Positions 38,733 to 49,306 of a DNA stretch of 64,000 nt are shown one piece after another. The notes beneath the pieces are model-generated. The model did no database searches. It was not told the DNA's origin and saw only the letters and a list, made by a program, of their open reading frames with translations. The stretch spans positions 1 through 64,000 of the forward strand of contig CAVUTF010000009.1 in assembly GCA_963744305.1 (NCBI GenBank), in the 5' to 3' direction. Numbering within the stretch: position 1 is the first letter of the stretch; each line of letters opens with the position of its first letter. The position numbers and the translations under genes were made by a program. The DNA comes from FEN-1219 sp963744305 (GTDB lineage Bacteria; Pseudomonadota; Gammaproteobacteria; Steroidobacterales; Rariloculaceae).

Positions 38733-38750
38733 TATATCCGATCGAATATA
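38733..38750. promoter_or_regulatory. Near-perfect 18-bp palindrome between receptor and binding-protein genes
   Basis: TATATCCGATCGAATATA reads almost the same on both strands (two mismatching positions out of 18), centred on CGATCG. It stands 54-71 bp upstream of the receptor start codon and 200 bp upstream of the binding protein gene, so it may be an operator for one or both. It does not match a Fur box. Confidence 0.55.
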
Positions 38751-38950
38751 GCGAGTCTAGGGCAGTCGACGACGATCATCGCGCTCGAAGCTCGATGACG
38801 GCGTGGGCCTATGTGCCCTCTTTGGGGGTCAGAAGTTCAACGGCATCGAGTGTGAGCGTCAATCTCGATGACGCTTGTCCAACGAATCTTGCCGGGATGA
38901 GAGCATGAATATACCGTAACCCTCCTCGCATACGGTCGGAGACGAACTTG

Positions 38951-39991
38951 ATGTTTTCTCGCAGGCGCCACGTCGCCAAAGCCATCCGATTCGTCTCAAT
39001 GACCACTCTGTGGATAAGTTTCGGTGGCGCCGTCGCGTGCGCCCAAGAGCCGTTCACCGACGACGCGCAGCGTCGCGTGACCTTGCCCGAGGACGTCACG
39101 CGCGTTTTTGCCGCCGGCGCGCCGGCCGAGGTGTTGCTCTACACACTGGTGCCGGAGATGCTCGGCGGCCGCAATCACGTGCCGCCGGAAGCAGCGCTAG
39201 AGCTCATCCCTCCCGAATATCGCGCGCCGGCGCTGATAACGAACCTTCCCGACCGCGACGATCCGCGTTACGACGCCGAGCTGTTGGCGTTGGGTGTCGA
39301 CGTCTACGTGGACTACGGCACGGTGGATTCGGATTACGTCGAAGCGCTCGAAGCCATTAGCGAGCGCACGCGCATTCCCGGAATCATTCTTGACGGCCGT
39401 CTGACGAACATCCCCGCGGTCTACAGGGGCCTCGGTGTTGCCTTCGGTGTCCCCGACCGCGGGGAACGGCTCGCGGCGGAGGCCGAGCGAATCTTGAGCA
39501 AGTATCGCGGCGTGCTCGCCGCACCGGGAGTGCGCGTGTACCTCGCGTGCTCGCAAAATGGCACGACGCCGTGTCTCGAAGGGCACAGTTTCGGCGAGGC
39601 CGCGCAATGGCTCGGGGCGACGAATACCGGGGGCACCACGCAAACCGCACCGCGGCGTCCGCTGAACATGGAAGAAATCCGTGCGTCGGCGCCCGACGTC
39701 ATCATCGCCGCGAGCAAAGCGTCCGCGGCGAGCTTGCAAGCGGATCCGGCTTGGCGCGAGATCGCGGCCGTCGCGGCCAGCCGCGTTCACGCGCCGCCCG
39801 ACCTACCGTTCAACTGGGGACCGCGGCCGCCATCCGTCAATCGTCTGCTCGGCCTCATTTGGATGGCGTACGTGCTGCCGGCACGCCCGTTCGACGAGGC
39901 GTTTTTCGGCGACGTCCGCACGTTTTTCGAAACGTTCTACCACGTGACACCGACGCCGGAGCAACTGCGCCGATTGATCACTCCAGAGTGA
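38951..39991 (+). CDS. Periplasmic substrate-binding protein for metallophore or cobalamin uptake
   Basis: A 346-residue class III binding protein (FecB/BtuF type). A signal sequence (VSMTTLWISFGGAVACAQ) is followed by DDAQRRVTLPEDVTRVFAAG, the family's first strand, then ALITNLPDRDDPRYDAELLALGVDV and the second lobe with RVYLACSQNG, EEIRASAPDVIIAASKAS and the linker helix. The start is ATG 38951; the TTG just before it adds one residue. The usual permease and ATPase (BtuCD/FecCD) are absent here. It is divergent from the TonB-dependent receptor, so the two probably carry the same ligand across the outer membrane and periplasm. Confidence 0.82.
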   Translation: MFSRRRHVAKAIRFVSMTTLWISFGGAVACAQEPFTDDAQRRVTLPEDVTRVFAAGAPAEVLLYTLVPEMLGGRNHVPPEAALELIPPEYRAPALITNLPDRDDPRYDAELLALGVDVYVDYGTVDSDYVEALEAISERTRIPGIILDGRLTNIPAVYRGLGVAFGVPDRGERLAAEAERILSKYRGVLAAPGVRVYLACSQNGTTPCLEGHSFGEAAQWLGATNTGGTTQTAPRRPLNMEEIRASAPDVIIAASKASAASLQADPAWREIAAVAASRVHAPPDLPFNWGPRPPSVNRLLGLIWMAYVLPARPFDEAFFGDVRTFFETFYHVTPTPEQLRRLITPE

Positions 39992-40048
39992 GCTATCCGG
40001 TCCTGCTCCGCGGTCAGTGATGCTGATCGAGCATCGAAGCCCGGCGCT

Positions 40049-40070
40049 TTCGAAGTCGCTATACTTCGAA
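40049..40070 (+). promoter_or_regulatory. Palindrome enclosing a -10-like hexamer before the kinase gene
   Basis: TTCGAAGT (40049-40056) and ACTTCGAA (40063-40070) are perfect 8-bp inverted arms around CGCTAT. The arm junction creates TATACT at 40060-40065, a good -10 match 65 bp before the kinase start. A repressor or activator at this palindrome would directly control promoter opening. No convincing -35 was seen. Confidence 0.45.
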
Positions 40071-40130
40071 CGAGGGCAACAACAACTCCAATGAGCACCC
40101 GCATAGGGTGCCGGGTCCTGAATAAGAGCC

Positions 40131-41563
40131 GTGGTCGATAAGGACTTAAGGAACCCGGGCACGCCGACCGACCCACTGGCCAGCCGGTTGGCCACCATCG
40201 GGGGAGCCGGTGCGGAGTGGCCCGTGCCCGACGAATGGACTGAGGAGGGCCACTCGCCGGTCGAAATCGGCACCATCGTGCGCGGGCGCTTCGAGCTCGA
40301 GTCGGTTCTCGGCGAAGGGGGCATGGGCGTCGTCTATCGAGCCGTCGATCGCTTACACAAAGAAATGGAGGATCGCGATCCGCATGTCGCGATCAAGATT
40401 CTCAGCGCGAAGTTCAAGCGGCACCCAGACGCCTTGATCGCGCTGCAGCGAGAGACTCGTAAAGCCCAGATACTGGCGCACGAAAACATAGTTAACGTGC
40501 ACACGTTCGATCGAGATGGTTCGATCGTTTACATGACGATGGAGCTGCTCGACGGCAAGTCGCTGCGGTCAATCGTCGCCGAGAACCCGTCACGCGGTCT
40601 GCCGCCTGACGAAGTAATCCCGATGATTCGCGGCATGGCGAAAGCGCTCGCGTACGCACATGAAAACGACATCGTTCACTCGGATTTCAAGCCCGCGAAC
40701 ATCTTCTTGACGAGCAAGAAACAAATCAAAGTCCTCGATTTCGGCGTCGCGCGGGCGGCGCCGCTGACGGAGCTGCTCGACACCAACCGCGCGCTCGACT
40801 CGCGAGGAGTCGGAGGCATGACGCCGGCGTATGCGAGCCCGCAAATGCTCGAGGGCCGCGTGCCGGCACCCTGCGACGACGTTTTTGCTCTTGCAGTCGT
40901 CGCTCACGAGCTGCTGACCGGGCAGCATCCGTTTGACTACGGGCCCGCGGACGCAGCCTCGCCTGCGTGCGCTGAAGCACGCGCCGCTGCCCGGATTGTC
41001 CCGCTCGCAGAGAAAGGCCCTACTTCGCGCGTTTTCCGCCGATGAGGCGTCGCGCCAGCGAAATGCCGCCGAGTTCCTCGAAGAGTTCGAAGGACCGGGC
41101 AACACGCGAATGCTCGTGCGCGCCGCCGTCGGCGGCGCGTTGGTGCTTGCGAGCGTAGCTGTCGTGTTGTCGATGCAAGACCGCGAGACGGCGCCCGACG
41201 TTGCGTTCGAGGATCTCGCCCCGGAAGTGCAGGCAGAGTTCGAGCGCGCGGTGAGCGAAGGGCAAACGGCCCTGACCTTCGGCGACGCTGGGATCAACGA
41301 CGCGCTCGAGTACTTTTCCAGAGCCTATGAGCTGCATCCGAACAACGAGCGGGCGGTGCTCGGGCTTGAAGCAGTTGCCGATCGATTCCTCGCTTCGATT
41401 CGCGGCGCCGATAGTGACACTCAGCTCGCGAGTTTTCGGCGCCTTGTCTTGCAACACCTACCTGAGCCGCTATTCGCCTGTCGCCACCGTCTGCAGCGAC
41501 GTGCTCGGGACCGAGAGATGTGCGTCGATCGCCGCACGTTGCCAAGCGACGCCGGCGGATTGA
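40131..41563 (+). CDS. Membrane-anchored Hanks-type serine/threonine kinase (frameshifted)
   Basis: A kinase of about 477 residues. The glycine loop is LGEGGMGVVYRAVD, the ATP-positioning Lys is in HVAIKILSAKF, the catalytic Asp in IVHSDFKPANIF (HRD reads HSD), and the metal Asp in VLDFGVARA. GGMTPAYASPQMLEGR replaces the usual APE. Breaks occur near 40960 and 41450. A membrane helix (VRAAVGGALVLASVAVVLSM) near 41110-41180 is followed by a periplasmic part with TPR-like ALEYFSRAYELHPNNERAVL and a cysteine-rich end (CSDVLGTERCASIAARC). The start is GTG 40131. The caspase gene begins about 23 bp after the stop. It probably phosphorylates an envelope or regulatory protein in response to an outside signal. 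Confidence 0.82.
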
Positions 41564-41586
41564 GGAAGCGAACGTGCAGCGCTGAG

Positions 41587-43183
41587 TTGCAGGTACGAAT
41601 CGGACGCTTGGTGCGCGCACTGACTGCGACGCTCCCGCTGCTGCGCAATGCCGATCGGCGCACAGGAGTCGGCCTCCGCGCCCCAAGGAGTTCAGGACTT
41701 GGAGGTCGTCGATTGCCTCCTGCCGGGCCAGGTTCGCCAGCTTGGCGGCCGCCCGTATCAGACACCGCGGCGCCCGACTCGCACGACGGCTGCCGACTGC
41801 CGAGCGCGCGGCGGCGAGTACCTCGCCTATGACCGCGCAGACTATCGAGCGGCCCTTGACGTTTGGCTGCCCGCAGCGCAACAGGGAGACGCCGAAGCGC
41901 AGACGATGGTGGGCGAAATCTACGAGCGGGGGTTAGGCGGAGAGCCGAACTACGCGGCGGCTGCGGAATGGTATCTCCGGGCTGCCGAGCAAGGCGCTTC
42001 CCGGGCGCAGTTCAATCTCGGCACGTTGTACGAGCAGGGGCTCGGTGTGCCGGCAGACAAATTGGAGGCGTTGAACTGGTACCGACGCGCTTCGGGCCTG
42101 GCGGCGGACAGTCTCATCTTCCAATCGGCCGCCTCAGCCGAGCAGGCGGAGCTAAGATCGCGCTTGCTCGAGGAAGTCGCGCAGCGCGACCGGCAACTGG
42201 AGGTCTTGGGGCGGGAGGTCGACTCGTTGACGCGTCAGCTCCGGGAGGCCAACGAGAATGCGGAGCTTCGTGCTGAGCTCGAGTCGATGCGCGCTCTGAT
42301 CGAGCAGGTCGAATCGCAGCGCCGCGAGGATCAGCAAGCTCTGGACGCGATGCCCGGCGTCGACAATCCAGTTTCGCCGTCGGCGGCGGTCGTTTCGTTC
42401 GAGCAACCCGAAGAAGTCAACTACCGAAGGAGCGAGTTCGGCCGCTTCTATGCATTGCTCATTGGCGTACAGGACTATCAATTGCTCGACGATCTCGCGT
42501 CCCCTGCCAATGACGTTGCACGAATCGGGCAGACACTCGACGAACGCTACGGATTCGGCGTTCTGAGCCTCGCGAATCCGAACCAACTGACCGTGATGAG
42601 GGCGATCAATCAGCTCAACGAGATGCTCGAAGAGAACGACAACTTGCTGATCTACTTTTCCGGTCATGGCAGCCGTCTGCAAAGCGGCGTCCGCCAAATC
42701 GGCTATTGGCTGCCGAGCAACGCAGAGCCCTCCCCCGACGACACCCTTTGGGTCCCAAATGACTTCGTGAGCCGCCATCTCGGAAGGATCGACGCGAAGC
42801 GGGTCCTCGTCATCGCTGACTCCTGTTACTCGGGCCTGCTCGGAGACGATCCGGGTTATCTCATGGTCGGCGAGGGACGCTATACGGACGAGTACATCGA
42901 GTGGAAGATGCCGAAGCGCTCCCGGCTCGTGCTTTCTTCAGGCGGCGACAGCCCGATTGTCGAGGACGCCGAGCAAGAGCATTCGGTCTTCGCTGGAGCG
43001 CTTCTCGAGGCGCTCGAGACGAATGAGCAGGTGCTGACGGCACCGGAGTTGTTCTTGAAGATTCGCCAGCTCGTGCGCCGTTCGGCTACGGCGGTGCCCG
43101 CGGCTCAAGAGCCGGAGCTCAAGGCGTTGAAAGACGCCGGACACGAAGTCGGCGACTTCTTTTTCATTCCGAGTGGGAGCTGA
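41587..43183 (+). CDS. Exported Sel1-repeat caspase-family peptidase (frameshifted at the start)
   Basis: A protein of about 532 residues. Two Sel1 repeats (GDAEAQTMVGEIYERGLGG; GASRAQFNLGTLYEQGLGV) lead into a coiled coil (QRDRQLEVLGREVDSLTRQL) and a C14 peptidase domain: FYALLIGVQDYQLLDDLASP, the catalytic His in LLIYFSGHGSRL and the catalytic Cys in VLVIADSCYSGLLGDD. Deleting one C near 41645 joins LVRALTATLPLL to AMPIGAQESAS, a Sec signal peptide, so it appears exported. No ATG is available; TTG 41587 or GTG 41611 are possible starts. It follows the kinase gene directly and is followed by the barrel gene. Bacterial caspases cleave after Arg, Lys or acidic residues; its targets are unknown. 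Confidence 0.85.
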
Positions 43184-43213
43184 CAGACCGATAACGAACG
43201 CCGCAGCAATCCG

Positions 43214-44805
43214 ATGACAAACAAACCTGCGCGCTGCCTCCTTCGCTCTGTGATGAACCGCGGGCTAGCAACGGCCATCACCACGATGACCGTATTGACG
43301 CCAGTAAGCGGCATCGCACAGACCGCGGACCCGGGTCTCGGGCTCGTGGGGCTTCCGTACGCGAATGACGTCGAGCAGGCCGCCGCAGAAGCCAATCAGG
43401 CGGTCTTCAACGCCCTTGACGCAAGCTGCAATCCCGGAGGGATTTTCGACACCGAACCCGAACCGGACGCACCGCCCTCTGACCGCGTGCAATGAGGATC
43501 GCTTCTTCGTCTATCTGAATTCGCGAGAGCTCGTGCACACGGCAAACGAGATTAGGGGCAGTGGCGCGACCATCGCGAGCCTTGGCCAGAACTTGACCGG
43601 GCTAGGTCTCGCGCTCCGCTGGACCGCCGCCGAAGAGCTGGCCGCCCAGGGATCGATGGCAACGGAATTCGCGAACGGGCAGTTGTCGAATCTCGCCGCG
43701 CGAATGAGCGCTCTACGGTTCGGCGCGGGCGGCTTCGGCATCACGAATCTCTACAGATTGGATCCCAGCTCGAGACCGCCTGCTCGCGGCCACTCAGGAC
43801 CCTACCGACGGTGGCAATGCCGCCGACGAGACCGCCAGGGAAACCTACAGTCGCTGGGGCGGATTCTTGAACGGCTCATTCGGTTACGGCAGCAAGGAGC
43901 CCACGCCGCTCGAGGACGCGTTCGACTTTGATGGCTCCGAGATTACGCTAGGCGTCGATTTTCGGCTGCCCAATGATTTGTGGCTCGGCGGCATCGTCGG
44001 CCTCAGCGACCAGGCGATCGATTTCGATGAGGCTGCGAGCCGGGTCAGCGTCGTAGACGGCAACGTCGATTCCGACGGCACGAGCCTAATCCTGTTTGCT
44101 TTGTTTCAGGGCGAGCGGCTCAATTTGAGCGGCTCTATCGGTGGACAGTCTCTGAGCTACGACATCGTGCGCAACATCAAGTACCCATCGTTCAATCCGA
44201 ACACAGAAAGTACGAACTCGCTCGCCAATAGTCATCCTGAAGCCACCGTGCGCACGGCCACATTCGGCATCGGCTATGCGTTCGGGACGCAGAAATTCAC
44301 CTTCGAGCCGTTCTTCAACCTAGAGTATTTGGATGCGACCGTCGACGCGTTCGCCGAGGAGCGCAGCATCAATTTGCTCAGCGACAGCAGCGTAAGCAAA
44401 CGTTTCGACCTCAGCATCTCGGAGCAAAACATCGAAAGCCTCGACGCCGCGCTCGGTTTTCGTTTCCAGTACGTGTTCACGCCGCGCTTCGGCGTGATCG
44501 TTCCGTACCTCAGCCTCGAGGCGCATCGAGAGCTCGAGGACGATGCACGAACGATTACGGCTGGATACGCGGCAATCGAGGACATCCTCGGCCGCGACGC
44601 TTTCAGGGTGCCAACGGACGTTCCGGACGATTCGTACTCCGTAGCGAGCGTCGGATTCTCCGTCGTGTTGCGTGGCGGGCGCCAGCGAGAAGCAGGCGGT
44701 CCGATCGCAGGAGGCTTGTCGGCATTCCTGCAGCTCAAAGCCGTCGAAAACTTGCTGCATTACGACGACAACGTTGCCACCGGCGGTTTTCGCTATGAGT
44801 TCTAG
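43214..44805 (+). CDS. Autotransporter-type outer-membrane barrel protein (frameshifted)
   Basis: About 530 residues. The signal sequence (LATAITTMTVLTPVSGIAQ) is followed by a short passenger with an acidic spacer (DTEPEPDAPPSD) and helix-forming sequence (RWTAAEELAAQGSMATEF). Breaks near 43475 and 43780 separate the parts. From about 43860 (SRWGGFLNGSFGYGSKEPTP) a C-terminal beta-barrel follows, typical of autotransporters: TLGVDFRLPNDLWLGGIVGL, RTATFGIGYAFGTQKFTFEP, and a terminal Phe (GGFRYEF). It is 30 bp after the caspase stop, the third gene of the cluster. The passenger might be displayed, cleaved by the caspase, or act as a surface anchor; all three are inferred. Confidence 0.8.
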
Positions 44806-44814
44806 CACGGGGAT

Positions 44815-47800
44815 TTGGGTGCGGCAGCGGGTCATCGCAACAATGGGGCCGCCTGTTGCTGGCGAGCTGCATTCCTGCTGTCGTTGGAGGCCTGCAGTAG
44901 CGGCTCCGGCGGTAGCGATGTCGGCGCGCATGTACCTGCCGCCCCAACGCCGCGGCCGCAGATCTTGAACGGCGGCATGACCGATACGTTCCGCGAGGGA
45001 GCGGAGGTGCTGCTGACCGGCAAGGCGAGCCGTGACAGCGACGGCCCGGTGATCGCATGGACCTGGCGTCAGACCGCCGGCCCCAGTGTGCGATTGATCG
45101 AAGCCAACACCACGACGGTGAGCTTCACGGCGCCTCATGTGAGCTCGCCTACGAAATTGACGTTCGCGCTCACTGTGGAGGATTCGACCGCGAACACGAG
45201 TAGTGCGTCGATCGACGTCACGGTGGTGCCGGCTCGGGATTCCGACAAGTTCCTATCTCTGGACGTCGGTAGGAGCGCGACGTTCGACAGCTTCAAGGTC
45301 GTCGCGGCGCTCGCAGGCGGGGCGAGAACCGGAGCAACGGCGCGGCCGTTTACTTTGTCCGCACGCGCTTACGTTGCCTATCCGCCGCGAACGGCTCCGC
45401 ACGCGGATTGCGGCTTCAATCCCGCCGAGTTCGCGGGCGGAATCCCGGAGTCGATCGCGAGCGGCTGCCGCGTAGCGTGGCTCGAGGACTTGACGCCGCA
45501 GCCGCTCCCCGGCGGAGAAACAGGTCTCGCAGGCCATTGGCCAGCGGGCGTGGACGTGCCCGAGGAAGATGAGCGCGCGCGCATCTCGCGTTGGTGGAAC
45601 GCGCGTTTCGATCTCAAGGTTCCGCGCCTCGACGTGAGCGATTTCAACCAGCGTTTTGTCGACGCCAAGGAGCGCGATCGGTTGCTCGACGCTACCGTGG
45701 CGGACAAGGCGCGGATCCTGTTGGCCTTGACGTTGATCGCACCCGAGAATCAACAGGATGCGACGCTGATCCTTCCGGATCTCATCGACGCACCGATGCC
45801 TTTGCCCGCCACGGGGTTCGCGGCAAGCCCGGCGACGGGCGCCAAGAGCATCGAGAACGCCGGCATCGGCTTACCTACCTCAGCGATCATTCCGCTCGAC
45901 GTGGTGCTGGCTTCGCTCGAAGGGCGTGAGGCCGCATTGACGGCGGAGGTCTACTATCGAACCGTCGACCCGAACAATAGCCGAAGGTCGCTCAACGCAT
46001 GGTTGAGGCAGGCTGGCTTCACCTCCGAAAGCGGGGCGTTGCTGCCTGAGGCCATCGCTGGCACCGGCCAATTCGCCCACGCTGTATACGTCAACAACTT
46101 CGATCTCGGCTTCGGCCGACAGATGTATACCCGTACGGACGAGCTCGGCAACGTCTTCTCATTCGTCAAGAACTACCGCACGCTGGAAGCGGCGATCCGC
46201 CAGCTCGACTCGTTTGCGACGGTGGTCACGGAGTACAGCCCGCTCGTCAATCACACCGACCCGACGCCGAAGTTCGTCAAGTTCTTCACTTACGTCGAAG
46301 ACGGCAGCGGCGACGCGCCGCGCGTTGCAAGCTTCGACTTCGACGGCCGCGGCGAGCGCTTCACGCCCGGCAACTGCACCTCGTGCCATGGAGGCGCGCG
46401 GCCGCCGGGTGTCACCGAGTTGACCTTCGACACGGCTTGCGGCGATCCGACCGATGCGGCCTGCTATACCTGGCCGGCGCAGAACCGCGACGGCGCCACG
46501 GTGACGGACGGGGATCTCGGTGGCAGCTTCCTGCCGTGGGACGTCGGGTCGCTGCTGTTTGCGGACACGGATCCCGCAATCGTGCGTGCTCCGTTGCAAG
46601 CTGACGGCGTGTCGTTGCCTGCCGAGCTCGCGCGCGACTACGGCGATTTCTCCCGCAGCCGCCAGCAAAGTCAGATCAAAAAGCTCAATCAAGCTGCGTA
46701 CGAGACATACGACACACCTCTGAACGAGGCAGCGCGCCGACTCGTCGAGCATTGGTATGGCGGCGTCGACCAGAACGGCAAGCTCATTGCGGCAGCGTTC
46801 GACGATTCGGCGGCTGCTCCGGGCTGGCGAAACGGCGAGATCGTGCCAGATCCCGTGATTGCCGGCGGCATGCTCACGAATCCGCCGAACGCAGAGCAGC
46901 TTTATCATGAAGTCTACGCGCAGCATTGTCGCGTCTGCCACACGACCATCGCCGACCCGATCTTGCGCTTCGACACTTATCAAAAGTTCATTGTCGCAGG
47001 AAGTCGCAATTCGTCAAACGGTCTTCCGCACGGGTGTGATGCCCGCTGCGCGTTTGACGATGGACCGGTTTTGGGCTCCGTTCGGTGGTGGCGCCGCGCC
47101 CGGTGCCGGATTGGCCGCCCATATTGCGCAGCTACACGGCGAGGACCCGGCCCCACCGCCGGGGGGGCCGTCGGCCGATGTTGGGGGGCTCGATCCAGCG
47201 CCGATCCGCGGCGATACCGTCTACCTCGACGGCTCGAACAGCGCTTTTGCACGCAGCTACGCGTGGACGCTCGTTCCGCCGGCCGGCAGCAGCGCAACAC
47301 TGACCGACATGGGCTCGCGGTACCCCGCTTTCGTCGTTGACGTGCCGGGGAAGTACAACGTGACGTTGACCATCAACCAAGGAACGGCCGATCAATCCGC
47401 CATGACGAAAAGTGTCGACGTCGCCAATCGCGCCCCGGCGGCTTCGAACGATTTGTACGCCCTCGATCTCGCCGCTGCCCAGGTTCTGCGCGCCTCCGTG
47501 CTGGCTGGCACCAGTCAGGATTCGGACCCCGACGATGATTCTTTGACGGTTGCGATTGCCCCGGGCGGATTGGCGCATCACGGCAAGGTAGCTCTCGCTG
47601 CGGACGGCTCCTTCGCCTATACGTACACCGGAAACCCTGCTCGCGCCACCCGACAGGGATAGCTTCGCCTACGAGATTGCAGATGGATTCGGCGGCACCG
47701 CACGAGGCGTGGCCACGATCTTGCTCAACAGCGCGCCGAGCGAGGAGCGACCGAGCCCACCGAAGTCACTGACCGTGCTCGACGGCAGCACCGCGGCGGC

Positions 47801-48386
47801 GGGAAGCAGCGTTTTCGCGGCGAAGCTGAGCTGGCTCGCGGCGAGAGACGACGATCAAGTCATCGGCTATAACGTCTATCGCGACGGCGTTTTGCTCGAG
47901 TTCGTGCCGAGCGTGGCGCCGCCGGACACCGTGGTGCTCTATACCGATCGATCGGTTCAACCGGACGCGAGGCATACCTACAGAGTCACGGCACGCGATT
48001 CGCAGAACGAGTCCGAGCTATCGAATGCAGCGGCCGCAAAGGTCGTCACCTCGCTGCGCCGAAACATCCAAAGCGGATGGGGTCCGGGAACGGATTCGCT
48101 GTGGCGCGCAAGCGGTTGCATCGGCTGTCACCGCGGCGCTCCGGGCGGTCTCACGTTGAGCGGGACGGCCGACCAAATCTTTTCCGAGCTGCGTGAAGAT
48201 GCGAATGAAAACGCGCCGCGCCGCATGAACCGCGACGCGCCGATGCGCAGCTTGATACTGTGTAAGCCTCTGATAAAGACCGACCCCAATAGCTGTCCGC
48301 ACGAAGGTGGACCCTTTCTCGTCCGGTCCGACCCGCGATATCGGACGCTGCAACGCTGGATAGAGAGCGAAGCGCCGAACAACTAG
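44815..48386 (+). CDS. Modular multiheme c-type cytochrome lipoprotein with PKD, cadherin-like and FN3-like domains (frameshifted)
   Basis: About 1,190 residues, among the largest proteins here. A hydrophobic leader with a lipobox (FLLSLEACSSGSGG) suggests a lipoprotein. A PKD-like domain comes next (GKASRDSDGPVIAWTWRQTA). Heme sites CxxCH stand at 46375-46389 (CTSCH), 46927-46941 (CRVCH) and 48117-48131 (CIGCH). Between the second and third lie a second PKD-like segment (YNVTLTINQGTADQS), a cadherin-like piece (AASNDLYALDLAAAQ, YTYTGNPA) and an FN3-like part (KLSWLAARDDDQVIGYNVYR). Breaks lie near 47005 and 47640. Start TTG 44815, 9 bp after the barrel gene, is uncertain. The heme centres suggest electron transfer at the cell surface; this is inference. 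Confidence 0.8.
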
Positions 48387-48475
48387 CGTCCTTTCGCGTG
48401 GCGCTGGGCATTCGCGAGACGTCGCGACAGCGCCGCGCAGAACAACTGCGGCGACTGGTGGAGCTCGCGGATCAC

Positions 48476-48673
48476 TTACCCGTTGACGATCGCCGCTAGC
48501 CGCACGACCTCGCACACCGCGATCGAATGTGCTATGTGCAAGGCCCCGCGCTCGGAATCGGAGTGCTCGTGAGCCTTCCCAAAGCCGCCTTCGCGCATTT
48601 CGAGCTTTCCTAGGCACCAGTCCGCGGCGCGTTGCGCAGCCTCCTGTAGCGGTTTTGCTTCCTCTCGTCTCAT
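48476..48673 (-). CDS. Small hypothetical protein
   Basis: A 65-residue frame from ATG 48673 (RREEAKPLQEAAQRAADW), helical and charged with one cysteine and several His residues (KAHEHSDSERGALHIAH). No membrane segment or signal peptide. Size and composition are plausible for a small cytosolic protein, but there is no known motif. Kept as a low-confidence gene between the cytochrome gene and the next rightward gene. Confidence 0.35.
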   Translation of the reverse strand: MRREEAKPLQEAAQRAADWCLGKLEMREGGFGKAHEHSDSERGALHIAHSIAVCEVVRLAAIVNG

Positions 48674-48792
48674 AAGGGTCTCCGGACCGTTCGTGTGTTG
48701 GGGTGCCCATGGTGTCATGAATCCTCGACCTACGCGTGGCACTACACCGCAAAACCGCGTCGATCGGCAACAAACGTGCTAGCTTGACGCGC

Positions 48793-49251
48793 ATGGACGA
48801 CGGCGAAATCGAAAGAAGAATTCGGCAAGCCGGATACGATCTTCAATGGGAGGAAGCCTCGGACGGCGGCGGCGCTCGGGCCGTTTTCGCCCTTCGCGAT
48901 GGTAAGCGACACACGCGAGCCTTTCCGACACTTCTCGCGCTTGCTGAGCATTTGGGCCGCGTCGATCGGCCGGTTCGCTTTGTAGAGGACAACGAGGCAC
49001 TAGACACCGCTATCGCGAAGCATGCCCTGGTAGCGCGCCACTTCACGGTGCGACGCGTATCCTGCCGTGTGGCGTTGTTCAATGGGATCAAGTATGTGCA
49101 ACTCGTAAGCACGACCGGGGACGAGACCGCGATGTACGAGTTGCGCCCGGACGGACTTCGCAGGACAAGCAACAGTAATCTCCCGTCGGAGATCGTCGAC
49201 GCGTTCCACCAGCCCCCCGGGCCCGACCAACCTTCCCTCGTTTCGGGCTAG
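48793..49251 (+). CDS. Hypothetical protein, 152 residues
   Basis: ATG 48793 (DDGEIERRIRQAGYDLQWEE) opens a soluble mixed alpha/beta protein with no signal peptide. A helix (AFPTLLALAEHLGRVDRPV) is followed by strand-like segments (HFTVRRVSCRVALFNGIKYV, ETAMYELRPDGLRRT). I do not recognise the family. Clean coding composition in one frame with a normal start supports a real gene. It stands alone between a small leftward gene and the beta-helix gene. Confidence 0.55.
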   Translation: MDDGEIERRIRQAGYDLQWEEASDGGGARAVFALRDGKRHTRAFPTLLALAEHLGRVDRPVRFVEDNEALDTAIAKHALVARHFTVRRVSCRVALFNGIKYVQLVSTTGDETAMYELRPDGLRRTSNSNLPSEIVDAFHQPPGPDQPSLVSG

Positions 49252-49306
49252 GCTCGCGTTAGCGAGCTGCATGCGACACGCCGTGTGTCGTGGCACAATT
49301 TCCGCC

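Noticed and set aside
40081..40130. GCACCC-GCATA-GGGTGC hairpin as a terminator
   Set aside because: No T-run follows and it lies in the leader of the kinase gene, so a terminator is unsupported.
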